From Mesostigma viride (taxonomy: Eukaryota > Streptophyta > Mesostigmatophyceae > Mesostigmatales > Mesostigmataceae), in assembly GCA_009746045.1 (NCBI GenBank), contig RPFO01001613.1, positions 1 through 64,000 on the forward strand: a stretch of DNA of 64,000 nucleotides, read 5' to 3'. The translations under genes were made by a program, and so were the position numbers. The notes below the pieces were generated by a model, which was given only the letters and a program-made list of their open reading frames with translations, did not search any database and was not told the DNA's origin. Position 1 is the first letter of the stretch; every line of letters begins with the position of its first letter. This document shows, piece by piece, positions 1 through 8,563 of the stretch.

Positions 1-83
1 ATCGCGTCGTCGATCTCGATGTACTCTGACGTCATGGTCCGCATGTTGCGCCTCCAATCTTCCACCACGAGTGCCGTGTCCAT
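1..83 (-). CDS. N-terminus of an unknown protein, cut by the window edge
   Basis: An open frame on the minus strand begins with ATG at 83 and runs off the left edge. The visible 27 residues start MDTALVVEDWRRN and are acidic and hydrophilic. Upstream (84-156) lies a short gap with an AT-rich stretch (ctataaa on the plus strand at about 134-140) that could hold its promoter. The product cannot be recognised from so short a piece. The start is chosen because it is the first ATG after the preceding gene on the same strand. Confidence 0.5.
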   Translation of the reverse strand, partial: MDTALVVEDWRRNMRTMTSEYIEIDDA

Positions 84-199
84 CGTGCAGGTCGGGGGTC
101 ATCCTACTGGACAGCGGCGACCTTTATTTGCCCGCTATAAACGCACCGCCGCGCGGTCAGACGCCAAACACGTTGGCCGATCCGGGGGCACCCCACACG

Positions 200-805
200 T
201 TACCGCTCGCAGTGCCCCCGTCTCCCCCAGATGCCCATCGAGGAGGCCGGGGCCACGGCGGGGAAGCCGTAGATGCCCCCTCCGCTCATGTCGACGGCCT
301 GCGTGGGCAGGGTGTAGCGCGGGTCCATAAGCAGAGTGCCGTCCGTGAGCATCTGTCCGAAGGCGCCCCGGGTCGCGAGCCCTATCGTGCCCCAGTTACT
401 GGTGCCGACGGGCGCGGGGATGTACGGCCGCAGCATCTGGATGTCCTGCACGGGGAAGTCCTTGGCATTGGACGTGATGAAGCCGACGCCCACCTTGTGG
501 TCGTCCAGAGTGGCCCCCACGACGTCCGCCGGCTGCGGCAGTCTCTCGGCTCCGAACGCCATCTGCGAGTCGAAGGTGCTTCCGTAGTCGAGACCCATTC
601 CCCTGGCCTTCGTGTCGATGTTGAACACGTCATAGGCGCTGGACGGGATGATGACCGACTCGGTCCCCAGGGTGTCCGCCATGGAGGATGTCAGGCTCTG
701 GAACGCCTCGTCTCCGCAGATGGTGTCGTACACTTCCGGCCTGGACGTGACCCCGATGTACTCGTCGCTCCTGTTCATTACAGGATTGCAGCGTGAAGAC
801 ATCAT
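200..805 (-). CDS. Hypothetical protein, possible virion component
   Basis: About 200 residues with no recognised domain. The sequence is rich in Gly, Ala, Pro and Thr, with a tail containing SGGGIYGFPAVAPASS. I prefer the start at 805 because its context, GCCACCATG, is a near-perfect eukaryotic initiation site; the frame also has an earlier ATG at 826. It lies just downstream of the SET-domain gene half that ends at 839, on the same strand. The frame stops at 200. A +1 (or -2) change at the G/C run near 224 would extend it to a stop at 157 with a Gly/Ala/Val-rich tail, so the true C-terminus is uncertain. The function is unknown. Confidence 0.6.
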   Translation of the reverse strand: MMSSRCNPVMNRSDEYIGVTSRPEVYDTICGDEAFQSLTSSMADTLGTESVIIPSSAYDVFNIDTKARGMGLDYGSTFDSQMAFGAERLPQPADVVGATLDDHKVGVGFITSNAKDFPVQDIQMLRPYIPAPVGTSNWGTIGLATRGAFGQMLTDGTLLMDPRYTLPTQAVDMSGGGIYGFPAVAPASSMGIWGRRGHCER

Positions 806-838
806 GGTGGCTTGTTTGGAATACAATACCCAGAGAAA

Positions 839-1592
839 TTAAAATGCCTGTTTCTCTCGCCACCGTTTGTACTCGTCAAACGCGTCCTTCAGCTCCTTGA
901 TGTCTCCTTTGTCAAAACCGTCCACTAGCGTGGCCGCGCGTACGTTTCGCATGTCCACTTCATCCAGCAGCAGCACGCCGGGGGGCACACACGCGCGCCT
1001 GGACCGATCGGCGCACGGTTCGCGCGTCCGTATGCGCTTGTTGGAGGCCACGATCTGTTGGAGCGCTTCCACCAGGATCAACAACGCGTCTCCCCTTTCC
1101 TTAGTCATGAAAATGTCGAGCCTGTCTTGCGCACCGGGAAGTCCTTTAGCTGCTTGCTGAAACAGGCTCATCCGCTTGCCATATCCCTTGTCGTTCTTCA
1201 GCGATGGGAAGGTACCGTCCTTCCTCACTTTGCTGCCGTCGTACGTCCACCTGATCTCCTCTCGCGGGTAGATGGGGTTGAGCACTCTGAGCCCGGGTTT
1301 GCCGCGTGGGAAGGTCGCGTTCGGCAGGACCTGCCTCCCCGTGTCGGGATCGATAGCCCCGCGCGGATCGTTTGTCATGTGAACGTAGGTCCACGGGAAT
1401 ATCACGCCGACGCCGCGGGGGTCGTAGGTCTCTCCGTCCTTGGTGCCAGACGTGGCGGCGCCGTGACCGCCGTCCACGAGCCGCGGCACCGGTCGCGAGC
1501 CCCCCATGCCGTCGTTGTATCGGTGACTCAGCAGCTTGTCGTCGTCGCCGATCACCGTGAGAACCGCGTGACGCAGATTGGTGAGCGGGTAC
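839..1592 (-). pseudogene. 3' half of a SET-domain gene interrupted by an LTR retrotransposon
   Basis: This is the C-terminal part (about 250 residues) of the gene whose 5' part lies at 8024-10491. The coding frame resumes at the GGTAC duplication (1588-1592), where the LTR element was inserted. SET-domain landmarks visible here are an HMTND segment in the position of the NHS..PN motif and EIRWTYDG in the position of the EE(I/L).xxY motif. A long helical, charged tail ends WREKQAF. SET enzymes transfer methyl from S-adenosylmethionine to protein lysine. The apparent start MQL at about 1600 is LTR sequence read in frame and is not a real start. As assembled, the SET domain is split and the product should be inactive. 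Confidence 0.75.
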
Positions 1593-2074
1593 AGTTGCAA
1601 ATAAATGGAATGCGATGTAAATCAGAAAGCATGAAATGAACGTTGTGTTTATTGTTCTCATACGTTATTGTCGTTGCTGCATAATTCGTCTTCGTTGCGC
1701 ATATATTCTATTGCGCTTGGCACCTTCATCAGTCTTGCTGAATATCCTACGTGGACATGCATTCCGTGTAGTTCAGTGCATGCCGCGTGTTAGATACTTC
1801 TAGAATCCTCTAGGAGGTACCAAGGCAGATGCGCATACATAATAGGCCGATAGTCGGCTCAGTCCTATTGACAGTACTACACCGGCCCTTGACCAGCCGG
1901 TGACGTGGAGGCCTGGGAGACGCCCACATATTCTACGTGGCGTTATCCCATTGGCGAGTACTAGTGAAGTACAGCCATTGGCCCAATACTACAATAAAGT
2001 ATATTGTAGTAATCTGTACAAGATCCTCTATCTCTGAGGACCCATGTGGACCCTAGATGGGTCTCCAACCAACT
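1593..2074 (-). repeat. 3' LTR of element 1
   Basis: This 482-bp direct repeat matches 7542-8023 with no difference noticed. It begins AGTTGCAAATAAATGG and ends CTCCAACCAACT, giving AGTTG/CAACT terminal inverted repeats rather than the usual TG/CA ends. The GGTAC duplication directly precedes it. Confidence 0.95.
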
Positions 2075-2342
2075 CCAGCCATTCTTTCCCTTGTGAAAGT
2101 GATAAGGCTTAGATGTATTCATTGATGTTCGGCCGCACCTGGCCAGTTCACTTTCACATATGTGGGCAATGGGGACTCACTTGGGTCTTATGGAGTTTGC
2201 ATCTCATCATTGCATGGTTGGTGTAACCTGCTGTAGGGAAAACCCAAATCTGAAGGAAAACCTCTTCTCCAGAGAGGACAAAACCTCCAGGGGGATAAAA
2301 ACCTACAGGAGGAGCATTAGGCTCAGGCTCCCAGATTACTCC

Positions 2343-5300
2343 TCATGACAAGGGTTTCCCAGCCATCATGGACCGCAGCAACTGGTACCCATTAAGGGCC
2401 AGTCGTGGAAGCTTGGTCATAGCATCAGCAGGATTTGAGTGTCCTGGCAGATGTATGGTTATACAGTGGCTGGACAACTCCTTTGCCACAAGGTAGTCCA
2501 AGTCAGTAGTAGTGGCCCTCTCATTCTTGATAAAAGAGACCACGGGCTTATTATCACAATAAACCCTGACATCAATCACGGGTTGAGGTCTTATCTGACT
2601 CAGACACCATAAGAGTAGCTCTCTTATGTATATGGCATCGCGAATGCACATGGCGTATGCCCTGCACTCAGCGGTGTCAATGCCAGCAAACCGCCTCCTC
2701 TGAAGGTTACTGGACCAGTATACCAACGAGGGCTGTTTGCCTTCATTCCTGATGGTGATCAGGCATCCGGCTCTGGCACCAATCTTGTTGGCAGATCTAG
2801 ACTCTTGGCTAGCATCTGTGTAGGCGTCTATGATGATGCGCCCATGCCAGTCTACACCGGACAACACCAAGTCAGGAGATTCATTGAGGCAGCTCTCCAG
2901 GCGCCTCCTTCCTTCTCCTACAACAACAGAGTCTGGCATCCTACTCTGTACTGCCAGGTCAGGGTTAGTTGTGGCAGCCAGCCAACCCAGTTGACCTTTA
3001 ACCGTAGGGGCATTCTCCTCAGTTACTCTCTTGGGCAACTGAGTTATTACTTTTTCTTTATACCCCTTCGCCGATTGCAGCTTAAGATGCCATCCTTTGT
3101 CATCCTGGAAAAGGGTACAGCCAATGCCACAGTAAGGTACCTGGCTGTTTTTACTAAACCATGCTCTGGTACCAATAGGGGACTTGTCATTGAGCCTTTT
3201 ATAGGTCTCATTCAACCATCCCTTGGGACCAATGCGTTGCATATCATCTCCATGTAAGGTAGCCCAGGTGGGTTGTCCTTTGGATTGCCCCACAAAGAGA
3301 CAATAAGCAAGATGAGATTGTTGCATCTGACATCTCTCCTGGATGGCAGGAGCAATGGTTTCATACCAGATGACTGGACTGCTGACCAGTCCTTCCCAGC
3401 CCACTTTAGGCTGCATGTAGGGATGACCTACTTCAGCTATCCAGCATGCTGGGGTCTTAACACAACAGGGTCTTTGAGCTTGCCAAGTGGCTCTGGCCAC
3501 CTGAGGATCACCATGCAAAAAGGCCCTGGTGAAGTCATCAATTTCTGCTCCATAATCCAAGCCATAGTCCAAAGCACCAAGGTACAGACTAAGAATAAGC
3601 CTGAGAACAGGATGTGACAGGCCAGGAGTGTACAGCTCCTCCTTATCAAAGTCTGTAGTACCATGGAACTGGGTCACGACTGGACGTGCGTTTGGTATGG
3701 GAGGCTCACCAAGCTTGCTCTTCATCTTGCATACAAAACGCAACTGAAGCATTTGAGCATTGGGTGGAGGTTCTGAAATGCCTTCAAAAACATCCAGCGT
3801 TTGCCACTCCTGGAGCGCACGCGCCAATGCTACTCGCCAGGCCTCAAGGCCAGCGAAAGTGTGACAATCCAGGTCTACATCATCAAAGGACATGGGGCTA
3901 TGAGCAGCAAATGACCTTTTTGTGAGACCAAGAGAAGTCACACTGAGCTGGGCGGGTTCTACCAGCTCAGAAGCTGGGGGTATATCCCTTCCCCATTCTG
4001 CTCCTTTTATTGAACCGACACAGGCGGTCTTCCAATTTGCCTTCTGGAACATTTCAAGAGGCAAGAGACATCTGAATGATTCCAGAGGAATTGGGTCACA
4101 ATGGGTTTTTAGGAGACTCTTTGTGTTATTGGGGCCATCAACAATGGTAACACCGGGAGTCACCAAGAATGGCTGGCCAATGAGAGTGGGTCCCTTATAG
4201 CCATCAACAACACAAAGTGTCAAAGACTCACCCAAGAATGGGATAGTGATATTCCCAAGAACTTGATGATCAGTGTTACCCGCAAAGTCTTGGACAATAG
4301 TCCATGGACTGGGTTCAAGGGAATACTTATCCAGCAAAGCATTAAAGGGCGAGGTGACAGAGACCTCTGCTTTGGTATCCACATCAAAGCCATCAAGGTC
4401 CATGCCCTTCTCTAGAAGAGAAGTTATTTTGGCAATCTTTAGTGAGGGCTTGAGCTTCTTTACAATATCCCGAAGCTCTTGAGGATTGCCTCTCTTGCCG
4501 AGCTGAGTGTTCAACCTGGACAACCCCTCCTCAGCTTGTCTTCCTTGGGCTGGAATCCCATCAGTCTCCAAGGGCAATGGCTTATTACCAGGGTAATTGG
4601 ATCCAAGCTTTGGCTGTTCAGACTGAAATATGTTATCCACCTGCCCAGGGGTCTCAAGCCCATGTTCCAACGGCCGGAGCTTCCGGTGCTGATCAGACAC
4701 CCTATTATCCAACAAGTCAGCTTCATCCATATCATCCTGTGATATCCCAGTCAATGTCTTAGGCTGAGCTTGCTGAGTAGTAGGCTCCAGTTGATGGGAG
4801 GCCGCCCTTTCTGGTAGTTGGAGTCCAGCCTGTTCACTGGCCAAAGGTGGACAGGAAAGATTGGGAGATCCAAGTGCCTCTTCAGGGGCCATAATTTCCA
4901 GGGGATTTTCTTGAACGTTCATTGGATCTCTCTTCAATCTATTCCAAGCCAGATGATAAGTGGTCCCATTCCAGACCACATCAGCAGTTTTCATCTCCAG
5001 GTCAACTGAGGTTATGGTCCCTGGACCCTGCCAATAACCACGTTTACCAGGAGCATTTTCTTTGTGGAAGATCACCTGGTCTCCCACCTCAAATTTTAAT
5101 GATTCTCCTCTCTGTTTATCCTTTTCACAGAGATGAGCATACTGTGCCCACCTCTGCTTACTCCATGCCTGCATGATGTCATCAGGGTAGAGGCCACCTG
5201 CTAGTCCACGAGGTGAGACCAGCCGTGGAACACCACGCACCTTGATAGTATGAAAACGGTTGTTCATGGTGTTTTCCACTTTTGCAGCACCCAAACACCT

Positions 5301-6272
5301 GACAGCAAAAGTTGGTTTAAACATCTCAGGATAGTCCCCGGATATTACCAACTTCTTAAGCTCCTGTATATATCTGTCAACCTTGCCTTGGGCTTGGTGA
5401 TCTTCACGACCCACAATCCTTAGGAAAGGCAGATCAGAGTATTTGGTCAGGCAGTTAAACTGCAAGTCCATCTGCAGCTTATGAATAACTGCAAACTTCT
5501 GCAGAATAACAAGAACTGCGGCATGGAGAGTATTCTCATCCCCTGCTGCCATAGGTTCAATTCCAATGTAGCCTGACCATTCATCCACAGCCACCAAGTA
5601 AGGCAATTGCCTGTAATTGGTGAAGTAGAGGATATCAGCTTGTAGATTACCCCTACCATCTGCAGGATGCTTTGCATGACGTTTGGAAGGCTTGTTAGCA
5701 CACAATTGGCACACACAATGTTCTCTGACATCTTGATAAGCCTGCCAGAGAGCCTTGTTATTAATGGCTTGAACAAGCCTAATGGCATTGTTTCCATGGC
5801 CACAGGCATCATGCAAACTCTTAGCCAGAGTCCTAAGATTAATACAATCATTAGGCTCAGGCTCTTCAGGACATGGACGGGCATCCACGTTCCTGGCAGA
5901 GCAAGAGTCCAAGTTTTTATTATCAATATAACAAGGATTATTGCTCTGAGGAGCTTGACTGTTAACAATATCAATGGGTGCTTGGCTACAAACAGGAGCT
6001 GCACCACATGTATTGTTCACAGATACGTTGCTCACCTGGGCAACACCATGTGGCATCTGTCTACAACCAGGAGCAGATCCACATGTATTATTTACAGGAA
6101 GAGTTCCCTCTGGGGTACTCTTTTTATTCCAGGCATGGATAGGAATGCCACAAACAGGGGCACTTTTACTGCTGCTCACTGGGGCAGCTTTACGGTCAGT
6201 AGGGGTTACTGCTGGAGCCCCTACCACCTGGCAGGCCTCATCTGCCATGAGTCCACTCTCATCAGCATCCAT
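2343..6272 (-). CDS. Copia-like Pol polyprotein of element 1 (integrase, protease-like, RT, RNase H)
   Basis: 1309 residues from the first ATG. The frame is open further upstream and meets the gag stop at a run of five A (plus-strand T at 6315-6319), so it is probably made as Gag-Pol. Domain order: HHCC zinc region about 154-191 (CVCQLC), integrase core about 205-310 (Asp at about 212 and 269; the third acidic residue sits in an EDHQAQGKVDR context), a retropepsin-like segment about 628-712 (VDTKAEVS and LIGQPFL), RT about 845-1015 with IDDFTRAFLHG and an HGDD catalytic box in place of YVDD, then RNase H to the end (DAYTDAS, DTAECRA, VYCDNK). Protease lying after integrase is not the usual Copia order. 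No internal stop is present, so the element looks potentially functional. Confidence 0.92.
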   Translation of the reverse strand: MDADESGLMADEACQVVGAPAVTPTDRKAAPVSSSKSAPVCGIPIHAWNKKSTPEGTLPVNNTCGSAPGCRQMPHGVAQVSNVSVNNTCGAAPVCSQAPIDIVNSQAPQSNNPCYIDNKNLDSCSARNVDARPCPEEPEPNDCINLRTLAKSLHDACGHGNNAIRLVQAINNKALWQAYQDVREHCVCQLCANKPSKRHAKHPADGRGNLQADILYFTNYRQLPYLVAVDEWSGYIGIEPMAAGDENTLHAAVLVILQKFAVIHKLQMDLQFNCLTKYSDLPFLRIVGREDHQAQGKVDRYIQELKKLVISGDYPEMFKPTFAVRCLGAAKVENTMNNRFHTIKVRGVPRLVSPRGLAGGLYPDDIMQAWSKQRWAQYAHLCEKDKQRGESLKFEVGDQVIFHKENAPGKRGYWQGPGTITSVDLEMKTADVVWNGTTYHLAWNRLKRDPMNVQENPLEIMAPEEALGSPNLSCPPLASEQAGLQLPERAASHQLEPTTQQAQPKTLTGISQDDMDEADLLDNRVSDQHRKLRPLEHGLETPGQVDNIFQSEQPKLGSNYPGNKPLPLETDGIPAQGRQAEEGLSRLNTQLGKRGNPQELRDIVKKLKPSLKIAKITSLLEKGMDLDGFDVDTKAEVSVTSPFNALLDKYSLEPSPWTIVQDFAGNTDHQVLGNITIPFLGESLTLCVVDGYKGPTLIGQPFLVTPGVTIVDGPNNTKSLLKTHCDPIPLESFRCLLPLEMFQKANWKTACVGSIKGAEWGRDIPPASELVEPAQLSVTSLGLTKRSFAAHSPMSFDDVDLDCHTFAGLEAWRVALARALQEWQTLDVFEGISEPPPNAQMLQLRFVCKMKSKLGEPPIPNARPVVTQFHGTTDFDKEELYTPGLSHPVLRLILSLYLGALDYGLDYGAEIDDFTRAFLHGDPQVARATWQAQRPCCVKTPACWIAEVGHPYMQPKVGWEGLVSSPVIWYETIAPAIQERCQMQQSHLAYCLFVGQSKGQPTWATLHGDDMQRIGPKGWLNETYKRLNDKSPIGTRAWFSKNSQVPYCGIGCTLFQDDKGWHLKLQSAKGYKEKVITQLPKRVTEENAPTVKGQLGWLAATTNPDLAVQSRMPDSVVVGEGRRRLESCLNESPDLVLSGVDWHGRIIIDAYTDASQESRSANKIGARAGCLITIRNEGKQPSLVYWSSNLQRRRFAGIDTAECRAYAMCIRDAIYIRELLLWCLSQIRPQPVIDVRVYCDNKPVVSFIKNERATTTDLDYLVAKELSSHCITIHLPGHSNPADAMTKLPRLALNGYQLLRSMMAGKPLS

Positions 6273-6310
6273 AAGGACGCTGTAGGGGTTATATAAACAG
6301 AGAGGATCAT

Positions 6311-7528
6311 CTAGTTTTTCTGCTGCTGCTTCCTCTTGCGGCCACGAGAGGTATTGCCACCCCGCGGCTGAGAAGCATCACCACCACGCGGCTGAGAAGC
6401 GTCGCCACCACGAAGGGCACCGCTCTTGACGGCTTGGGAGATCTGCTGCAGCAGCTTGAGGACCTCCATCTGGGTATCCTTGGGTCCAGCGCCCGCCTTG
6501 CTCCTGCAGGCAGACGCATCATGTCCAGAATTGCCACAAGACTTGCACTTGCGAAAGTAGCAATCCTTAGCCAGATGGTTAGTCCTATTACAGAAAGTGC
6601 AGGGAGGGAAGGACTCAGAATTAGCGACAACCTTACCCTTACATGCGCGGCGTGTGTGCCCGGGCTGCCCGCAGTTGTAGCAGAAGATTTCCCGTTGCTG
6701 CTCCATCACCATGGCGACACGAGGCACCTCCGCGGCACCTCCTTCTCTGGAAACACGGGTTTGATTCGTCAGGAGCTCCTTGAGGTGAGCTCTGCATCGG
6801 TGAGTGTCGCACAGGTAACCGCGGCAGTTGGCGACCAAATTCCGCTTCTCGGATTCGGACAGAGCACAGTTTTGGATCCATCGGAGATTCACCGCCTCGT
6901 CAGGCCACCGGAGCCCCTGCTTCTCCAGCATGTCGTAGTAAGAGTTGAGGTGCTCGATGATGGTCTGCCCGGGCTTCGGCTTTGCATCTACAAATTCCTC
7001 GATCTCGTCGCAGGTTTTGGCAGTGATAGAACGAAGAAAAGTCTCCCTCGCTCGGCGCAGAAACTCGAACGGCGACCACCGCAGACGCTGTGCTCTATCC
7101 AGCAGCGAAATCCACTCTGGGTGGTTTTTCTCGCGGTCTCCCAGCGGGGTTCCACGAAGAAACTCCAGCCAGTCCGGAATGATGTCTCGGTTGCCCGCGA
7201 GCCTGCGGAAAAACGGCCCAAGAGAGCTTACAAAGCGATCCCGGTCTGCTTGAATAGCACCAGGCACCAGCGGGGCTGGAACCCATTTCTTGATTGCCGA
7301 CAGCAGCTTCGCCTCTTGAAGCAAGGTCTCCCGCCGAAGCACTTTATCACGCGCACGCTGGTTGTCACTACTAGTACTTCCCTGCCCGCAGCCCTCCTCC
7401 CGGGGCTGGTCGGACATATTCTTATTGTCATCCCTGTGCTCGCCTGGGCCAGGGTCGACAGAAAATTGAGCCGGTCCGTGCTCACCAGGGCCAGACCTCT
7501 GCTCTGAAAGATTGTCGTCCGAAGACAT
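6311..7528 (-). CDS. Gag-like protein of element 1 with three zinc knuckles
   Basis: 405 residues starting MSSDDNLSEQ. The charged N-terminus is followed by a capsid-like helical region and three CX2CX4HX4C zinc knuckles near residues 265-340 (CYNCGQPGHTRRAC, CTFCNRTNHLAKDC, CKSCGNSGHDASAC). Near the end is a short Gly/Asp/Arg direct repeat (RGGDASQP twice). Gag packages the element RNA into virus-like particles. The ATG lies only about 14 bp inside the 5' LTR. The stop at 6311 is reached through an A5 run, and a -1 shift there leads straight into the pol frame. That shift could be programmed or could reflect one missing A in the assembly. Confidence 0.88.
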   Translation of the reverse strand: MSSDDNLSEQRSGPGEHGPAQFSVDPGPGEHRDDNKNMSDQPREEGCGQGSTSSDNQRARDKVLRRETLLQEAKLLSAIKKWVPAPLVPGAIQADRDRFVSSLGPFFRRLAGNRDIIPDWLEFLRGTPLGDREKNHPEWISLLDRAQRLRWSPFEFLRRARETFLRSITAKTCDEIEEFVDAKPKPGQTIIEHLNSYYDMLEKQGLRWPDEAVNLRWIQNCALSESEKRNLVANCRGYLCDTHRCRAHLKELLTNQTRVSREGGAAEVPRVAMVMEQQREIFCYNCGQPGHTRRACKGKVVANSESFPPCTFCNRTNHLAKDCYFRKCKSCGNSGHDASACRSKAGAGPKDTQMEVLKLLQQISQAVKSGALRGGDASQPRGGDASQPRGGNTSRGRKRKQQQKN

Positions 7529-7541
7529 TGCAATGAATACA

Positions 7542-8023
7542 AGTTGCAAATAAATGGAATGCGATGTAAATCAGAAAGCATGAAATGAACGTTGTGTTTA
7601 TTGTTCTCATACGTTATTGTCGTTGCTGCATAATTCGTCTTCGTTGCGCATATATTCTATTGCGCTTGGCACCTTCATCAGTCTTGCTGAATATCCTACG
7701 TGGACATGCATTCCGTGTAGTTCAGTGCATGCCGCGTGTTAGATACTTCTAGAATCCTCTAGGAGGTACCAAGGCAGATGCGCATACATAATAGGCCGAT
7801 AGTCGGCTCAGTCCTATTGACAGTACTACACCGGCCCTTGACCAGCCGGTGACGTGGAGGCCTGGGAGACGCCCACATATTCTACGTGGCGTTATCCCAT
7901 TGGCGAGTACTAGTGAAGTACAGCCATTGGCCCAATACTACAATAAAGTATATTGTAGTAATCTGTACAAGATCCTCTATCTCTGAGGACCCATGTGGAC
8001 CCTAGATGGGTCTCCAACCAACT
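7542..8023 (-). repeat. 5' LTR of element 1
   Basis: 482 bp, partner of 1593-2074. It should carry the element promoter. The GGTAC target duplication follows at 8024-8028, inside the broken SET-domain gene. Confidence 0.95.
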
Positions 8024-8552
8024 GGTACCTCTCCGGGTGCTTGTCGCTGTGATCGCCCAGGATGCGCCCCGTGTACAACCCGATCGTCTTGCCGGCCGGC
8101 AAGAACTGGTCCGCGTACACCCCCAGCGCCTTTATGCTCATACCCCGCAGCATCCTACTCTTGGCCACCAGGAGCCAGTCCACGAACTCCTTCATGCTGT
8201 CGAACCTGACCTGCACCTTGAGCCCGCCCGGTATCTTTATGTATCGCACGTCCACGATTTCCGCGTCGAACGGCGTCCACCGGTAGTTTACGGGGATGTG
8301 GTGGTTGGCTTCCATGGCCGCGAATTCTATCATGGACTGGTCCGCCTCCGCCCTCGTGGTGTTGGGATGGCTCGGCCCCGTGGATCGGTTGGTAAGCGAA
8401 AGCCCCGCGCGCTTGCGTTTCCTTTTCACCGGCGCGCGGGTTTCTGTTAACACCTCGGCGGGTCGTCCAGGGATGGAATCGATGGGATCGCCCGGCCCGT
8501 CGTAGTTAATTATTTCGTCCTCCACGGCCTTTCTAAAGGCGTCGTCTGCCAT
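8024..8552 (-). pseudogene. 5' half of the interrupted SET-domain gene
   Basis: An ATG at 8552 opens a 176-codon frame that runs into the LTR at 8023. It holds a basic stretch (KRKRKRAG) and then the first SET motif, GVYADQFLPAGKTIGLYTG, matching the family pattern G.G.fA...i..g..i..Y.G. The rest of the SET domain is at 839-1592. The same frame is open upstream through a proline-rich region, and the upstream OTU frame reaches it by a -1 shift at a C8 run (plus-strand G at 8616-8623). The SET part is therefore probably the C-terminal domain of one large OTU-SET protein, with the ATG at 8552 as an alternative internal start. The OTU stop lies only 11 bp upstream of that ATG. Confidence 0.75.
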
Positions 8553-8563
8553 CTGCGCCGGAG

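Larger units (their letters stand above)
1593..8023 (-). mobile_element. Complete Ty1/Copia-like LTR retrotransposon (element 1)
   Basis: The 6431-bp element has two 482-bp LTRs that look identical by eye (1593-2074 and 7542-8023), termini AGTTG...CAACT, and a perfect 5-bp target duplication GGTAC (1588-1592 and 8024-8028). The coding strand is minus, so the 5' LTR is the right-hand one. It encodes gag with three zinc knuckles, then a polyprotein with HHCC integrase, protease-like, reverse transcriptase and RNase H regions. It splits a viral SET-domain gene. Identical LTRs imply recent insertion. A purine-rich stretch (AAGGGAAAGAA on the minus strand, about 2083-2093) next to the 3' LTR could be the polypurine tract. 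No obvious primer-binding site separates the 5' LTR from gag, which starts 14 bp inside. Confidence 0.95.

Noticed and set aside
157..228. Counting the frame change near 224 with the -1 series
   Set aside because: Restoring the Gly-rich tail there needs a +1 (or -2) change, so it does not fit the single-missing-base pattern.
71..796. 241-codon plus-strand frame at the left edge
   Set aside because: It is antisense to the minus-strand gene at 200-805, is His/Arg/Val-rich without structure, and arises from GC-rich third positions.
1001..1010. HGDD instead of YVDD read as a dead reverse transcriptase (element 1, Pol residues about 1007-1010)
   Set aside because: Element 2 has the same WHGDD box, both keep the two Asp, and both frames are otherwise intact, so it is a family feature.
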